DNA from: Trifolium pratense
Lineage: Eukaryota > Streptophyta > Magnoliopsida > Fabales > Fabaceae
Assembly: GCF_020283565.1 (NCBI RefSeq)
Contig: NC_060064.1
Coordinates: forward strand, 24,572,337 to 24,636,336
DNA: 64,000 bases
Reading direction: 5' to 3'
The notes beneath the pieces were generated by a model. That model ran no database searches. It was not told where the DNA came from and saw only the letters and a program-made list of their open reading frames with translations. The translations under genes and the position numbers were made by a program. Positions 44,905 through 56,976 of this stretch are shown one piece after another. Numbering within the stretch: position 1 is the stretch's first letter; every line of letters starts with the position of its first letter.

Positions 44905-45035
44905 ATGAGCTCCCCCTATGACGATTTGGTCGGGTGAGCCCGAGTTCAATTTCTGATATGAACAATTCTTGATTTAATTTTACTTATTTTGCGGTCGAAC
45001 TCTGAATTACCAGTTCCTTTCCCTTATGAACTGGA
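44905..45035 (+). repeat. Degenerate SINE relic
   Basis: ggtgagcccgagttcaatttct (B-box-like) followed by ttttacttattttgcggtcg and aactctgaattaccagttcc, related to the SINE family seen elsewhere in the window. Confidence 0.4.
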
Positions 45036-45262
45036 GGATTAAAACCAAAGAAAAGTTTGACAAAGAGTTTTTCAATTCTACAAGTCAATGATCCATTTTG
45101 TGGTTTACTTGTTTTCAATTCTTTGACTTTGTTTTTTTTCAAGATTTTGGGTTTATTTTTTGGTTCAAGAATGTTTTTTTTATTTATTTGGATCTATCTA
45201 ACAAATGCCTTATGAGTATTGATTAAGGATTGCATACAAAAATAAAAAATGTTAATAAGCGA

Positions 45263-45758
45263 TGGTGGAGTCTAGGGTGAGGGCTTAATTAAGTCCCTCA
45301 CCGATGTACCACTTAAAAAATACCGTCAGATTTTATCAATGGTGTAGTTCTATTTTTAGAAAGACGAGAACATATGTACACTCTCACACACAATTTTGCC
45401 CCTAATTTCCACACCTGGGTGATTGTGGCTTCTCCGACTATGTACCAATCAACCAAGTGCCTTTCTTTTGGCTTCTCCGACTTTCGAGGATGATGGAAAA
45501 CTGAGGCATAAAAGTTATTGAGGAACTCATGTTCACTGTGCTTTTATGCCTAAAGATGGAGAAGTTGACGCAAAGTGAAAGAGTGAATGGAAAGGGGAGA
45601 GAGAGAGAGAGATAAAATCCTGTGTTTTTTTTTTTTTTTTGATAATCAGATAAAATCCTGTGTGATTGTGACTAATGAGATCCTGTAGAGTTCTTTGATC
45701 TAATGGTCGAATTAAGTGGTACACCGATAAGAGACAGCCCTCACCTTAGAAGCCACCG
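45263..45758. mobile_element. MITE with about 50-bp inverted ends
   Basis: The left end ggtggagtctagggtgaggg with tgtaccactta is matched by the inverse of the right end (taagtggtacaccgataaga, ccctcaccttagaagccacc). The interior is AT-rich, with a GA microsatellite at 45598-45612 and a repeated ataaaatcctgtgt. Target duplication not resolved. Confidence 0.65.
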
Positions 45759-46189
45759 TTTTTGAAGCACTGGTTAAAAAAATTAATATAGTCAAATTAT
45801 TTTAGAATTTGTGTAGTCATGTTATTAAGAATAGTAAAAAAAAATGTTATTTATAATTTAGATGGGAACAACTTTTAATCAGATTTTAATCTTACGGTTT
45901 AACTTTGGATTACTTGAGCTTCCTTTTCTCAGGAACCACAAAATTAATACTAAAAAAAAATAAAACATTTACTTTTTATTTTCTTTAACTACTGTCCAAT
46001 TAATCCAAAAAAAAATAGAAAATATAAATTGTTACTTTTGTTAATGCAACTAGTAAAAAACTTCACACTAGTCTTTTGATTCATAAAATTTATGAGTATT
46101 TTTAAAATATTAACATTAATGTAATTTCTGTCAAAATAAAAACACTAGTGCAATACTTATAAAATATTTGGTTATTTTATACGTAAAAC

Positions 46190-46525
46190 CTCACAATTTT
46201 GCTTAAAAATAAAATAAAATATAAGTCTGTTCAAATGACTCGCCATTGGTTCTTTTTAAAATTAGTCGCTCAAATATACAAAAGCACTACTTAATTTTTA
46301 CTTTTTGTTTTTATGAATTTGGTTTAAAATATATTGTGTATTATTTAAGGTTTTAATTTGATTCTTATAAAAATTAATTAATTTGATCAAAAAATATTTA
46401 GAAGATCAATACAACATATTTTCTTTTTTCTATATTAAAAGTGGGGTTAAATATATTTTTAATCCCTATAAATATCTCAAATTTCATTTTTAGTTATAAA
46501 AAATTTCAGTAATTTTTTGTCCTTG
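46190..46525. repeat. Duplicated block followed by a one-ended MULE-type terminus
   Basis: 46190-46440 duplicates 35800-36030. Directly after it, ggggttaaatatatttttaatccc resembles the terminal repeat of the intact MITE at 57754-58123, but no matching right end follows. Confidence 0.45.
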
Positions 46526-46529
46526 ATGA

Positions 46530-47470
46530 CAGCCAATTATATGACATTTTTTGTAGTAGATTAGTATAGTTTTTATAGTAAATAAAGACCAAAAACAAGG
46601 AAATACCAGGAAAGTGAAGACACAAGGACCGGAAGCAAGAAAAGTGAAAAAAGCAGCAAAAAAGGGCAAAAATGGAATAAAGAAAGCGCACCATCGTACA
46701 CACGATGAACCTGGGCGTGGCGCGATGAGAAGAAGGATAAAATTGAAGAAAATCAGCTGAAAATCTTTACCATCGTGGCATGATGGCTTGTCACCGTGGC
46801 ACGATGATGACTTGAAAAATAAGCCGAAAATCTCTAGAAAATCTTTCATCGTACCACGATAGGATCCATTGAGGTCACGATGAGGCAAAAATACACGCCA
46901 TCGTAGCCACGATGTGTGCGATGGAGCGCAGAAAAAAGCACAAATCCAGCTGTAAAACTATAAACAAAGCCTTCCTCCTTCACTATTATTCATTCCACTA
47001 CATTCCACTACATTCCAAAGTAGTCCAACATATTCAAGAGTTAGAAGAACTCTAAGAAGGAGGCAAGGAGGCCAAGAAACTCCAAGGCCGTTAAGGTTCT
47101 TTTCCTTTCTGTTTTTGTAATTTATTTTTCCTAGATTAGGTGGAGTCGAGAAACTCCCTTACAAATGTTTGGTTGTAATATTTATATTAGTTATATATAT
47201 AAATTCAGTTATTTTTACTTTTTAAAATTCTTTTGATTGTCTGGTTTTAGTTATTTTAATATTGATTAAATTAGAATAAAATCTAAGGACCTAGTGATAT
47301 CGCATATGAAACGAAGCTAGTAATCCCGACCAAAGGACAGCTTGCTAAGACCTCATGAGAGAATTAAATTCAGTATCTGCTGTCTTCGGCGGTCTTAGTG
47401 GATATCGGTATTATTGATTAAAGCATGATCTGGAATTTTTTTTTCTTTCAATTATTATTCTGAGGGTGTT
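46530..47470. other. Possible LTR fragment with repeated palindromic words
   Basis: 46690-46925 contains about eight variants of catcgtggcacgatg, an imperfect palindrome, in a GC-richer stretch. This is followed by a leader-like sequence with gaggcaaggaggccaagaaa. No coding sequence and no delimiting repeats. The texture recalls the word arrays in the LTRs at 8652 and 10802. Confidence 0.35.
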
Positions 47471-47630
47471 AAGGTAATTGACAACAATTGTTACAAATGG
47501 TGTTTTGGTCGTTGAAGAGAAGGAACAGGTTGTTACATATGACTACGACTTTCTCATAAATGCAAACAAAAATCTGTGTTTTAATGTTATCTTGTTAAGG
47601 GTTGTCTTGTTTTTCTTCAATCATTTGGTA

Positions 47631-50600
47631 ATGGACACTGAATCCCCTTCAGATTCTTCTGAAAGATTCAAGCTTTATGATGAGCTTGAATTGCAGGAAT
47701 TTCAGGACAAATTTGTGATAAAATCCCATCAATCTCCCAATGAAGGATTTTGGATTAGCCGTGTTGATGGAAACATCAATTTACTTGATGGTAATCTTCT
47801 TTTTCATTTGTTTATTGTTGAATTTCATTTTCTTCATTTATTGATTGGTTGGAAATGGAAATGGAAAGATGTTTTGTTGAAGTTTGTAGCTTTGTTATTG
47901 TTACTATTAGGAGAAGATTAATTTGTTAATTTAGAAGTTGATTTGTTTTTCTGTTTTTCTAGTGGTAATATTTTTTGTGGGGTCTTGGTGACTGTTGGTT
48001 TTGGTTAGTTATTAATACTGTTTTGGGAAAGAAAAGAGGATCACATCTGGTAAGTACAACTCAGATGGCAAAAAACTTCAAAGACATTTGATATGCTAGG
48101 GTACGAGTTCAAACTCGCAATCCTCTGCATCGCCACATTTTAGTGTGTGCTGAATTTAGCCACTAGACTATTTTTTGGTGTAAACCAGGTATCCTCTATG
48201 CGCAAATGCATAGACTAATCCTTCGAGTCTTGTGGGACTCAAATGGGCAGGAAACTCTCCCTAAGAGTTTTGATCCTGCTGCTAGGCTCTGTTACCAAAG
48301 GAAAAGAGGATATTGTAATAATTTAGTAACATATTTTTTTTGACAATATTTAGTAGCATATTTTAAATGACCATTTTATTGTGATAATTTCCTTTTTATG
48401 AACATTTTTTTTTGTTGGTATTAATCTTTTGCAGGTGATACAGTAGCAGAAAGTCCAACAAAGACATCTACAATATATGGTGTGGTGGGAACAATAAGAT
48501 TGGTTATAGGTAGATATATGCTTATAATCTTTTCTTGAGTTACTTTTGTATGTACTTGGATATGCTTATAATTTAGTAACATCTTTTTGCTTTTAATTAG
48601 AGTCTAATCTCGTTCCGGTCCTTCTAGAGGATCTTTGTTGGTCATAAACAAAGAATTTAGTTGTTATGCATTGTCGGCGTAAAAAGTTTGTAGACATGCA
48701 TCCAATCATATCTTAACATTACACCATTTTGTTAGATGATTTCCTAAAATATATCTTGAACAACTTTAGTCTTGTTTCTACATCATTTTTTTCTTGGTGT
48801 TAACCCTTTGGTTCCTAGGGGAAGGGGGCCCTAGTAATTTGGAGTTCGGCTGTGAAGTAAGTAAAGTCTGGCCAAGAAATTGTTCCACCCAGGAATCGAA
48901 CTCGGGTTCTCCCGAACGATCCGTCCCTTGGTGAAGCTCATTAACCACTTGAGTTAAATGACTTGGTTTGTTTCTAAATCAATATTTGTTCATACTACAT
49001 AGTTGTGTATTTGTTTGGTAATTAATGGCATTAATCAATCCTGCAATTGTTCTTTTTTCATTTTCATGTTAACGAAAGCCTTCTTCTTAAGTATTTTATG
49101 TTGAATGCATTTGGTTTAGCAGAAAAAAAAACTTTTCTTTAGGAACCACCAAGTCCAACAACATAACTTCCTTTATACTCATTAAGATTTAATGATGTTA
49201 TCTTCATACAGGAACTTATGCCATTGTAATAACTTCTCGGAAGGAAGTTGGAAATTTCCTTGGTTTTCCGGTATATCGCTTGACGTCTATGAGAGTACTT
49301 GCGTGTAACGAGGCTCTAAGGTTTTCAACTTCTCAAGAAGTAAGAGGTTATGTTATTATAAGTTATTGAGGGATCAATCAACTGTTATACATGTGATTCA
49401 TACTCAATACCTTGTTTATGTTCTATCTTTTTGTAGAAAAGGGATGAAGCGTACTTCTTGACATTATTGAAAGTAGTGGAGTCAATGCCAGGATTATACT
49501 ATTCTTATGAAGCAGATATTTCATTAAAGTGAGTGTCATTGTCACAGTCCTTAAATTGCTCGATTATTATATTATTAAGTGCTTAATATTCATGTCATTC
49601 CATGATTGATGTTCATAAGATGTGATTCGTTTTGTCGTCCAGCTTGCAGAGAAGAAGCAAATTAGTAGAAGGGTGGACGAGTAAGCCACTATGGAAGCAG
49701 GTTAGTTGATATAATGCTAGATCTTCTTGGAATAATTGTTTGTTTAAAATCTAATCAAAAGATTAAGTTTTATATTGAAATTTACTTCTTAATATCCTTA
49801 TTGAGTGAAAATTTTGGCATTTTTCTCATTTATATTTCAGGCTGACCCACGATATGTCTGGAACAAACATCTTACGGAGGAGCTTATTGAGTTGAAGGTC
49901 AGATAATTTTGCAAAGAAGTCTTCTCAACGTTTTAATGAACTCCATCTTGTCTTTCATCGTATTTGATAAAATTTGTCATCTTAACACCGATTTTTTCTA
50001 TGGCAGCTTGACAAATTCATCATTCCACTTGTACAAGGGAATATCCTGAAATTTAAACTACCTTTTCCTTTTTGTGTGAATGTTTGTGTGTGTGCGTATA
50101 TGCTCTCTGCGTAATATTAGTAAATAAAATGATGAAAATGAGGTCTGCTGCTGCATTCACTTAAATAAGCCTGATATGTATTACCTTAATCGAGACTTAA
50201 GCTTCCAAACAGCTGAGCTGAAGCTAAAAGACTCGTGTGCTACACTGACATTAATTTCAAGGAGATGTACACGGCGTCTAGGTACAATGTCCAAAGATGC
50301 TTCATTCTTGTAATAGTAGTTCAATATATTTGCAATAGCTCGTTATAATATGACAAAATGGTGACACAGGAACACGAATGTGGAGAAGAGGAGCTAACTT
50401 TGAAGGTGACACTGCCAATTTCATTGAAACTGAACAGTTGCTTGAACTTGAAGAATTCAAGTTCTCATTTTTGCAGGTACTATTTTACATTAATGAGTAT
50501 CTAATTCCAGTATTTCCGTTTGCTAGTTTCTCCTTACAACAAATATTTTATAATTTATCTTACAATATCGATTTTTGAGCTCCATGTTGGTGATTTGTAC

Positions 50601-53600
50601 TCTACTTAATCGTTTTGCAGGTTCGAGGTTCAATTCCTATTTTGTGGGAGCAGATTGTTGATCTAAGCTATAAACCACACCTTAGGGTTATTAGTCATGA
50701 ACAAACAGTACAGTTCTATTTCTCAATTCTTCTGGTTCTTAAATGATTTAGACATAGTTTGTATTCATACACGTTTCTTATTGTTGTTTCTCTTTCCACT
50801 CCTGCTTCAGCCAAACATTGTGGAGCGTCATTTCCATGATCTCTCACAAAGATACGGAGAGGTATTAGCAGTTGATCTAACTGACAAAGTAAGACTTCTA
50901 CTATATACTCTCTTTCAATGCCAATCTGAATCATTACCTTCCAAATTTATTTTTCAGATTATAGTGAGTCCAAAGATATGTAGCATCTTCAAATAATATA
51001 GGGACTTTTTGCATGATATCATATTCTAATATTTTTCTTTTTGCATGTCACCCTTAGCCAATCTTTGCGGCTAATTTTCCCTTCAAAGTTCCAACGTTGT
51101 TACTCCGTGCCTACTATTTTTATCAATTCCATGCTAATTTTACTTTTGTTGCAGCATGGCGAAGAAGGTCAATTAAGTGCAGCATATGCTGCTGAAATGC
51201 AAAATCAGCAAAATGTGAGGTGATAATTTAGACTTCTTTTTCCTCGTACTCTTTTATTACAAAACCTTGTGTTTCGAAGTGTAGTTTGATTATGGTATAT
51301 CTTAAACTATAATAGTGTTTGTTATGAGTAATTTGTTTCTTTTTTTTTTAATTTTATACTGTTGAAATTTGGGGAATTTAGTTGAAAGAATAGGAGAAAA
51401 TAATAAGAAACAATAAAATATTATTGATAATGATGTCAATAACCTTAATTACAATATTTACATTATTTATATTAACAAATAGTATGATACTACCTTGGTA
51501 TTTATAACCAAGTGAATAAACTTAAATCTAAACTAAATCCCTTTATTATAGGGCTAAGAATAAACAAACCAAATCGAAATATTTTCTCAACAAATAATAT
51601 TATAATATTTTCTATTCTAACACTCCCCCTCAAGCTAAAGCTTACTAAGCTTTAAGCTTGTTACAAAATTAACCCTGAAAATAAATTAAATCCATTGATA
51701 GCAAGCCAACGAAGAGCAGCAACCAAAGAAGCAGTAGAGGAGCGGCTGAAGAGATGAATCCATATAAAATTAAGTAAAAATACCCGCGGATTGAAGTATC
51801 ACAAACGGGGGCCCGCGGATTAAAGAATCACAAACGGGTAACTGTGGTTAAAGGTAAGGGGACCCGCGGATTAAAGAATCACAAACGGGTAACAGGAGAT
51901 TAAAGGTAACAGGGACCCGCGGATTAAAGAATCACAAACGGGTAACATGATTAAAGGTAACTGGGACCCGCGGATTAAAGAATCACAAACGGGTAACAAA
52001 ATAAAAAGAAATTTCAATGACGGCTAGGGTTTATATGAAAAAAAGGTTAAGTAAAGCATATATGAACAAAAAGGTAAGTAAAACGAAGAATAATCGAGAG
52101 TTAAATCTCTGGGAAAATTGCAGCGGAATTATGTTTCAAGGTGGATACCATGGCTCTGATACCAGTTGAAATTTGGGGAATTTAGGTGAAAGAATAGGAG
52201 AAAATAATAAGAAACAATAAAATATTATTGATAATGATGTCAATAACCTTAATTACAATATTTACATTATTTACATTAACAAATAGTATGATACTACCTT
52301 GGTGTTTATAACCAAGTGAATAAACTTAAATCTAAACTAAATCCCTTTATTATAGGGCTAAGAATAAACAAACCAAATCGAAATATTTTCTCAACAAATA
52401 ATATTATAATATTTTCTATTCTAACATATACCTTTCTTGTTTTATGACTTGGGGTCACGGATTATGGCAGATATGTGCCTTTTGATTTCCATTACCACTG
52501 CGGGAGCTCAAATTTTGATGATTTGAAAATCCTTTATGATCAAATTTCAGAAGATTTTGAAAAACAAAGGTAATGAAAAATAAAGTCAAGTATTTATTTA
52601 CAAATAGGCTAAATTGCACTTTTGGCCCCCTAACTTTCACTAACTTGCGATTTTGGCCCCCTAACTTTCATAATAGCACTTTTGGCCCCCTAACTTTAGC
52701 CCCTTTTGCAAAAGGTTGGCCCCCACTGATTTTGACCTAGTCAACCCACGTGACATGTGACTCACATGCCACATAAGAATATGTTGCAAGACATGCTGAC
52801 GTGGCATGTGAGTAACTGTCTACGTGTGCAAGATAGGCTGACGTGGCGTGTAAGTCACTATCCACATGTGCGTTGACTTAGTCAAAATCAGTGGGGGGCT
52901 AGCCTTTTGCAAAATGGGCTACAATTAGGGGGCCAAAATCGCAAGGTTGTGAAAGTTAGGGGCCAAAAGTGCAATTTAGCCCTGCAAATATAATAGTTAG
53001 TTGCCACAATCAAGATATGCTATTGCTGGCAATCTATGATTCAGATTTTTAATCATTGCTGTTTCAGCTGAGCAGATACTTCATGATAGATAGAAAAGGC
53101 GATACACTAGAGGAGCAGAAAGGAATTATGAGATCAAACTGCATCGATTCCCTGGATCGAACAAATGTTACTCAGGTTCGCCGGCGAAAGATAGTTGGAT
53201 TTATATTTTCTTAATCCTTGTATTGTCCTTCTCTGTCGAAGTTACGCAGCTACTTATTTTAATTGTGTTGCTCTTGTTTGCAGTGTTATATGGCTCAAAA
53301 GGCATTAAATCTTCAATTGCAGAGGATTGGTGTGCTTACTAGCTCCGAGTGCATTTCAATGTTTGACGAGCAATATGGAAAATTTAGAATATGTATGAAA
53401 TTTCTTGTTAATTTCTATTATTTTTCTTTATGAATTATAACCATGCTTCTTTGGACTCAATAATTTTATTTAGTGTGGGCAGAGCAAGGTGATGAGATAA
53501 GCCTCGAGTATGCCGGGACTAATGCCCTCAAAGGGGACTTAGTTAGGTATGAAATTGTTCGGTAATGACTAATGAATCATGTGTTTCTATGCTTCCTTCT

Positions 53601-55183
53601 ATGATACTGATAAATTTTGGATTTGCGATGAAGATATGGAAAGAAAACACTGACTGGAATAATTAAAGATGGGATGAGTGCACTTTCGCGCTATTACTTG
53701 AATAACTTCCATGATGGGATTCGGCAGGCAAGTTCGTTCATGTTGATTATTCTTTGATCTGTGTTATTTAACTTATTTTGATCCACAAATTTGACATAAA
53801 AAATTCACAGCAATTTAGATGCTTAACACAGTTCAAATATGTGGTTACTAAATATAACAGGATGTTGCAACTCATTAATCATCCGATGAATGGATAAATG
53901 GCAGTTAATCAAAAAGTTGTTAATAAGTTTCATGTCTTCTGCAGGATGCCCTGGATCTGATAAGCGGTCACTATACCGTCAGCAGAAACATTCCTTCTCC
54001 CTTCCAGCGAAATGGGTTCGAACCTTTATCCGTAAGTAACATAAGATCCTAATATCTCTATTTTCTATCGTTTGAATCCTGGAAGCAACTAATGGTTGAA
54101 AAAGTAAATGAGCTCATCTTGTCTTGGTTGAGATATAAAATTGAGTGTGTTTGGTTTTACAATAGCGAAAATTGATTTCTAATATTGGTTAAAAATGAGT
54201 TTAAGGTAAAATGGTTTATGTTAGGATACGTTCACGAAAGTGAGTTGAACAATAAATTTGATTGTGTGGCAAAATCTACTAATCTCAGCTTCAAGTTCGA
54301 ATCAATTCTAGAGGCAAAATTCAAATCATGAACCTCAAACATACCAAAATCAGTTTCAAGTCTTCATAATCACTTTTGGCCTCCTAAAAGTGAATCCAAA
54401 CTTGCACAAATGTGATTTCTTGTTTAACCAGGTCTGAAACCGTGTTTAATTTTTTCCCAAAACAAGATTTTGCAACAATCAAAACTTGACTTCAACAACC
54501 ATTCAAGAACAGTTGGTTTTTGGAGCTTGTGATTGCGATAAATTGGATGACCGTCTTCCTAGGAGCCTGTTGTAACTTCATACCATAGCAAAATTTGTTA
54601 CATTATGGATTCTGATATAGTGATATGTAATTAACTTCAGCATACATATATTTAATGGTGTTTGTGGATTTAGATAACTACATTACATTCGATCTTTTAA
54701 AATGACATATGAAACCATTTTAATGTGCCATTGACATTTTTATAGAAAACTAATGACATTTATCTTTTAAATTAGCTTATGAAACCAATTTTAATGCCAC
54801 ATTGACATGTTTTATAGAAAACTAATTACATTTATCTTTTAAAATGGCTTATGAAACCATTTTAATGTGCTATTAACATTTTTTATAGAAAAATATAACT
54901 GTGCAGTACCTTCCTGTGGCATCTGCTTTGATAATTGGTGGTTTAACAGCAACTACCTTCACTCTTCAACAAGGTATATAATTATGTGTTTCTTCCATCT
55001 GAATTAAGGGACTTTGCTTTTTATTTTATTTTTTAAATTTTGTTGTTTTTTATAGTAGGCCGAAATGCGCATCAGTATGTGTCTTCTGTACTGTGTGCTG
55101 GAATAACTGCTGGAGTCATGGCCATTGTCAAAGCTAAAGGAAGGCAGTTCTGTTCAAGACCTCGTTTGTGTGGTCTCTTGTGA
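47631..55183 (+). CDS. SAC8: SAC-domain phosphoinositide phosphatase (SAC8-like), complete
   Basis: Membrane-anchored phosphatase of the plant SAC6/7/8 clade (yeast Sac1 type), removing phosphate from PI4P-like lipids at the endomembrane system. Twenty exons: 47631-47790, 48435-48509, 49212-49339, 49437-49528, 49643-49700, 49841-49897, 50007-50040, 50201-50281, 50370-50476, 50621-50707, 50811-50888, 51155-51219, 52471-52569, 53076-53175, 53284-53392, 53474-53546, 53634-53727, 53945-54031, 54907-54973 and 55056-55183. All phases agree, giving 592 aa. The catalytic CX5R(T) is Cys396-Arg402 (RSNCIDSLDRTN). The usual second Cys is Ser399. Two C-terminal membrane spans are about 530-548 and 558-576. 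Intron 7 has U12-type signals and intron 17 is GC-AG. ATG 47631 opens the recognisable protein; the frame is open further upstream, but without an ATG. Assignment to SAC8 rather than SAC6 rests on remembered sequence. Confidence 0.93.
48040..48300 (+). repeat. Probable SINE in SAC8-like intron 1
   Basis: The A-box-like part is gtacaactcagatggcaaaa and the B-box-like part gtacgagttcaaactcgcaa. The body ends ctgctaggctctgttaccaaaggaaaagagg. An agaggat motif appears on both sides (about 48033 and 48304), a possible target duplication. Confidence 0.5.
48795..48970 (-). repeat. Best-preserved SINE of the local family, in SAC8-like intron 2
   Basis: Read on the minus strand, ctcaagtggttaatgagctt (A box) is followed by ggagaacccgagttcgattc (B box), then the family body ending near ctagggaacc. 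On the plus strand it is preceded by ttttcttggtgttaaccctt. It serves as reference for the degraded copies at 3284, 3468, 11990, 33945 and 44905. Confidence 0.7.
50041..50200 (+). other. Apparent U12-type (minor spliceosome) intron in the SAC8-like gene
   Basis: The donor is ATATCCTG (U12 consensus ATATCCTT) at 50041. Near the 3' end ttaccttaat (50181-50190) matches the U12 branch site, with the branch A about 11 nt from the end at 50200. The reading frame demands the boundaries GGG A/intron/GC TTC (Gly-Ser), making the terminal dinucleotides AT-AA. Using the nearby AC or AG gives an immediate frame loss and stop. Confidence 0.75.
51360..52426 (-). mobile_element. Non-coding LTR element (TRIM-like) in SAC8-like intron 12
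   Basis: Two LTRs of 263 and 262 bp (51360-51622 and 52165-52426) are flanked by a perfect 5-bp duplication tatac (51355-51359 and 52427-52431). On the minus strand a tRNA-Met primer site TGGTATCAGAGCC (52164-52152) follows the 5' LTR, and a polypurine tract gaggggga precedes the 3' LTR. The internal 540 bp has no coding capacity, only a tandem repeat. It lies antisense to the host gene. LTR similarity by eye is very high, so the insertion is young. Confidence 0.92.
51778..52000. repeat. Tandem repeat inside the TRIM-like element
   Basis: Five copies of cccgcggattaaagaatcac followed by aaacgggtaac, spaced by variable 4-20 bp linkers containing gattaaaggtaa. Each unit carries the inverted pair cccg...cggg. 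Confidence 0.9.
52607..52982. mobile_element. Mutator-like MITE in SAC8-like intron 13
   Basis: 376 bp with long inverted ends (ggctaaattgcacttttggc against its inverse at 52960-52982) and repeated ttttggccccctaactttca. Flanks ttacaaata and tgcaaatat share caaata, compatible with a decayed duplication. Internal short inverted words include gacgtggcatgtgag and ctcacatgccac. Confidence 0.8.
54685..54895. repeat. About 73-bp tandem repeat, three copies, in SAC8-like intron 18
   Basis: Units share atcttttaaaatg(a/g)c, ttatgaaaccattttaatgt and gacatttttatagaaaacta, with moderate divergence. Confidence 0.8.
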
Positions 55184-56976
55184 TACAAGTAACCATGATT
55201 TTTCACTACCCTTTTGAACAAAACTTAAAAGAAAAAAAAAACTTGTGTGGTCTCATTCTAGAGATTGTAATATGATTAAATTTGATGTTTATGCCGATAA
55301 ATATTGTTTTGGGATAGGCAACTGTTCATATCATTGGTGCTTGTGGATCCGGATTCTGTGCAGTTATGGATTCCTGGCCGTCTGATCTTGATTTGACGGT
55401 CCATAATAAAGAAATATTCTGATTTTATAAAATGTGAAGTTTCAGTCATAAAATTGTAGACTGTCTGAGCGAGATTGGACAAGAAGCCATGACTGCACAC
55501 CGCCACTCGGTTGTTAGGGACTGCATAGAATCCAAATCCGGTGCTTGCACACCGCCACTCGGTTGTTATTTGAATGGTGCAACTCAAGATTAAAATCAAC
55601 TGATAAACATTTGGAGAAGTACTATATCATTTGTGAAAATTTTGTTTTCAAGTATGTTTGGATAAACCATTTAATTACGCATTTATCATATAAGTGCTTA
55701 TTGATAAGCTATATTTATAAAATTATGGGCCCGTTTGGATTAACTTATTTTTAAGCTTATGCAATATAAATTAGGTTTTATGCTATTTTATAAGTTCACA
55801 CTAGTAAAAATTTATTTTTATAAGCTATTTTATCATAAACTACCTTGACAAACTTATAATAATACATAAAAATTGCATAAGTTGTTTGCATAAGCTCAAA
55901 AATAAGCTAATCCAAACGGGCCTGTATAACAAAAGATAAAATAAAATAAAACTATTTTTATATCAACTATAAATTGTTTTTATAAGTTATCATTGAGAAC
56001 TTATGGAAATAAGATGAAAATAACTTATTGTTATGGTAGCTATATGTTTTTTTATAAGCTCTCAAACAGTTTTATAAGTGTCCATGTCAAAATATAAGTT
56101 CAAATAAGTCGATTCAAAGATGCAAAAATGATCAAATGGTGTGAGTGAGGCATCAATGGATTTGGCTACATTTTGAAAGTCTACATATTTTATTTATTTA
56201 TTCAAGTGTGATGCAATTTTTATGTTAAACAACATTACTCAAAAACTTGGCGCCGTAACGAAAGAAGGAAAAGAAATAGTAATAACGCTTTAGAAAGAAG
56301 CTGAAGAGACAAAGAAAGAAGTAGTAGTTGGTGTTGAAGGGGAAGTTAGAGATCAAAATTGCCATTTTAAAATTATGGGGCTAATTGCAAATTTATAAAA
56401 ATTAGGGGTTTAAAAGTGTATTTTAGTCAATAATAATTGTATTCAATTGCTTTCATTTTTTTAAACTATTACAAAAGTATTTTTATCAGTATCATATCTG
56501 ATCTCCGTATCTATGCAAAAATATTTGTAATACCACTAAATTTCGTACTTGGTAGATATCTAACAAATCCTTAGTTGATATCTATGCTACAAAACCAACC
56601 ATATTACGTTATTATGATCAAGAAATATGATATCTATGCTACAAAACTATGCATGAAAGCGAAATGAACCTATGAAAAGCATAAAAAAAATGTCATCAAA
56701 TACCAAACAAGATTCTCTCCAACACTCTACCACAAACAGACAACCCCTCAAAAGCGTTATTTTAATGTTGATAACACATTTATGTAAAAAAAATCAAAAA
56801 ATAGATCTTGTAGTTGCATTCTGTATATCACACGCATTGACACCAGACACAACACCGACACATATCAGATATAAAGATAACACTGTCATATTGAATGTAA
56901 CAACATATGTTACTAATATGTCAAATGTGAGATACAAATGCATCTTCAATCTGAAGTGTCGGTGCTGCATATATAT
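55184..56976. other. 3' flank of SAC8-like gene and intergenic DNA
   Basis: Probable 3' UTR at the start. A 23-bp direct repeat tgcacaccgccactcggttg(tta) occurs at about 55493 and 55546. A MITE lies at 55727-55922. 56340-56430 has a one-sided MULE-like terminal sequence (gatcaaaattgccattttaa, aattaggggtttaaaagtgt). No gene seen. Confidence 0.55.
55727..55922. mobile_element. Short MITE with GGGCCCGTTTGGATTA-type ends
   Basis: 196 bp. gggcccgtttggattaactt at the left mirrors aagctaatccaaacgggcc at the right, and most of the element is a palindrome of ataagct words. Target duplication not clear. Confidence 0.75.

Noticed and set aside
50187..50196. Standard AT-AC acceptor at cgagac for the SAC8-like intron 7
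   Set aside because: Splicing there shifts the frame and creates a stop within six codons, whereas ending at 50200 restores the family sequence SFQTAELKLKD.
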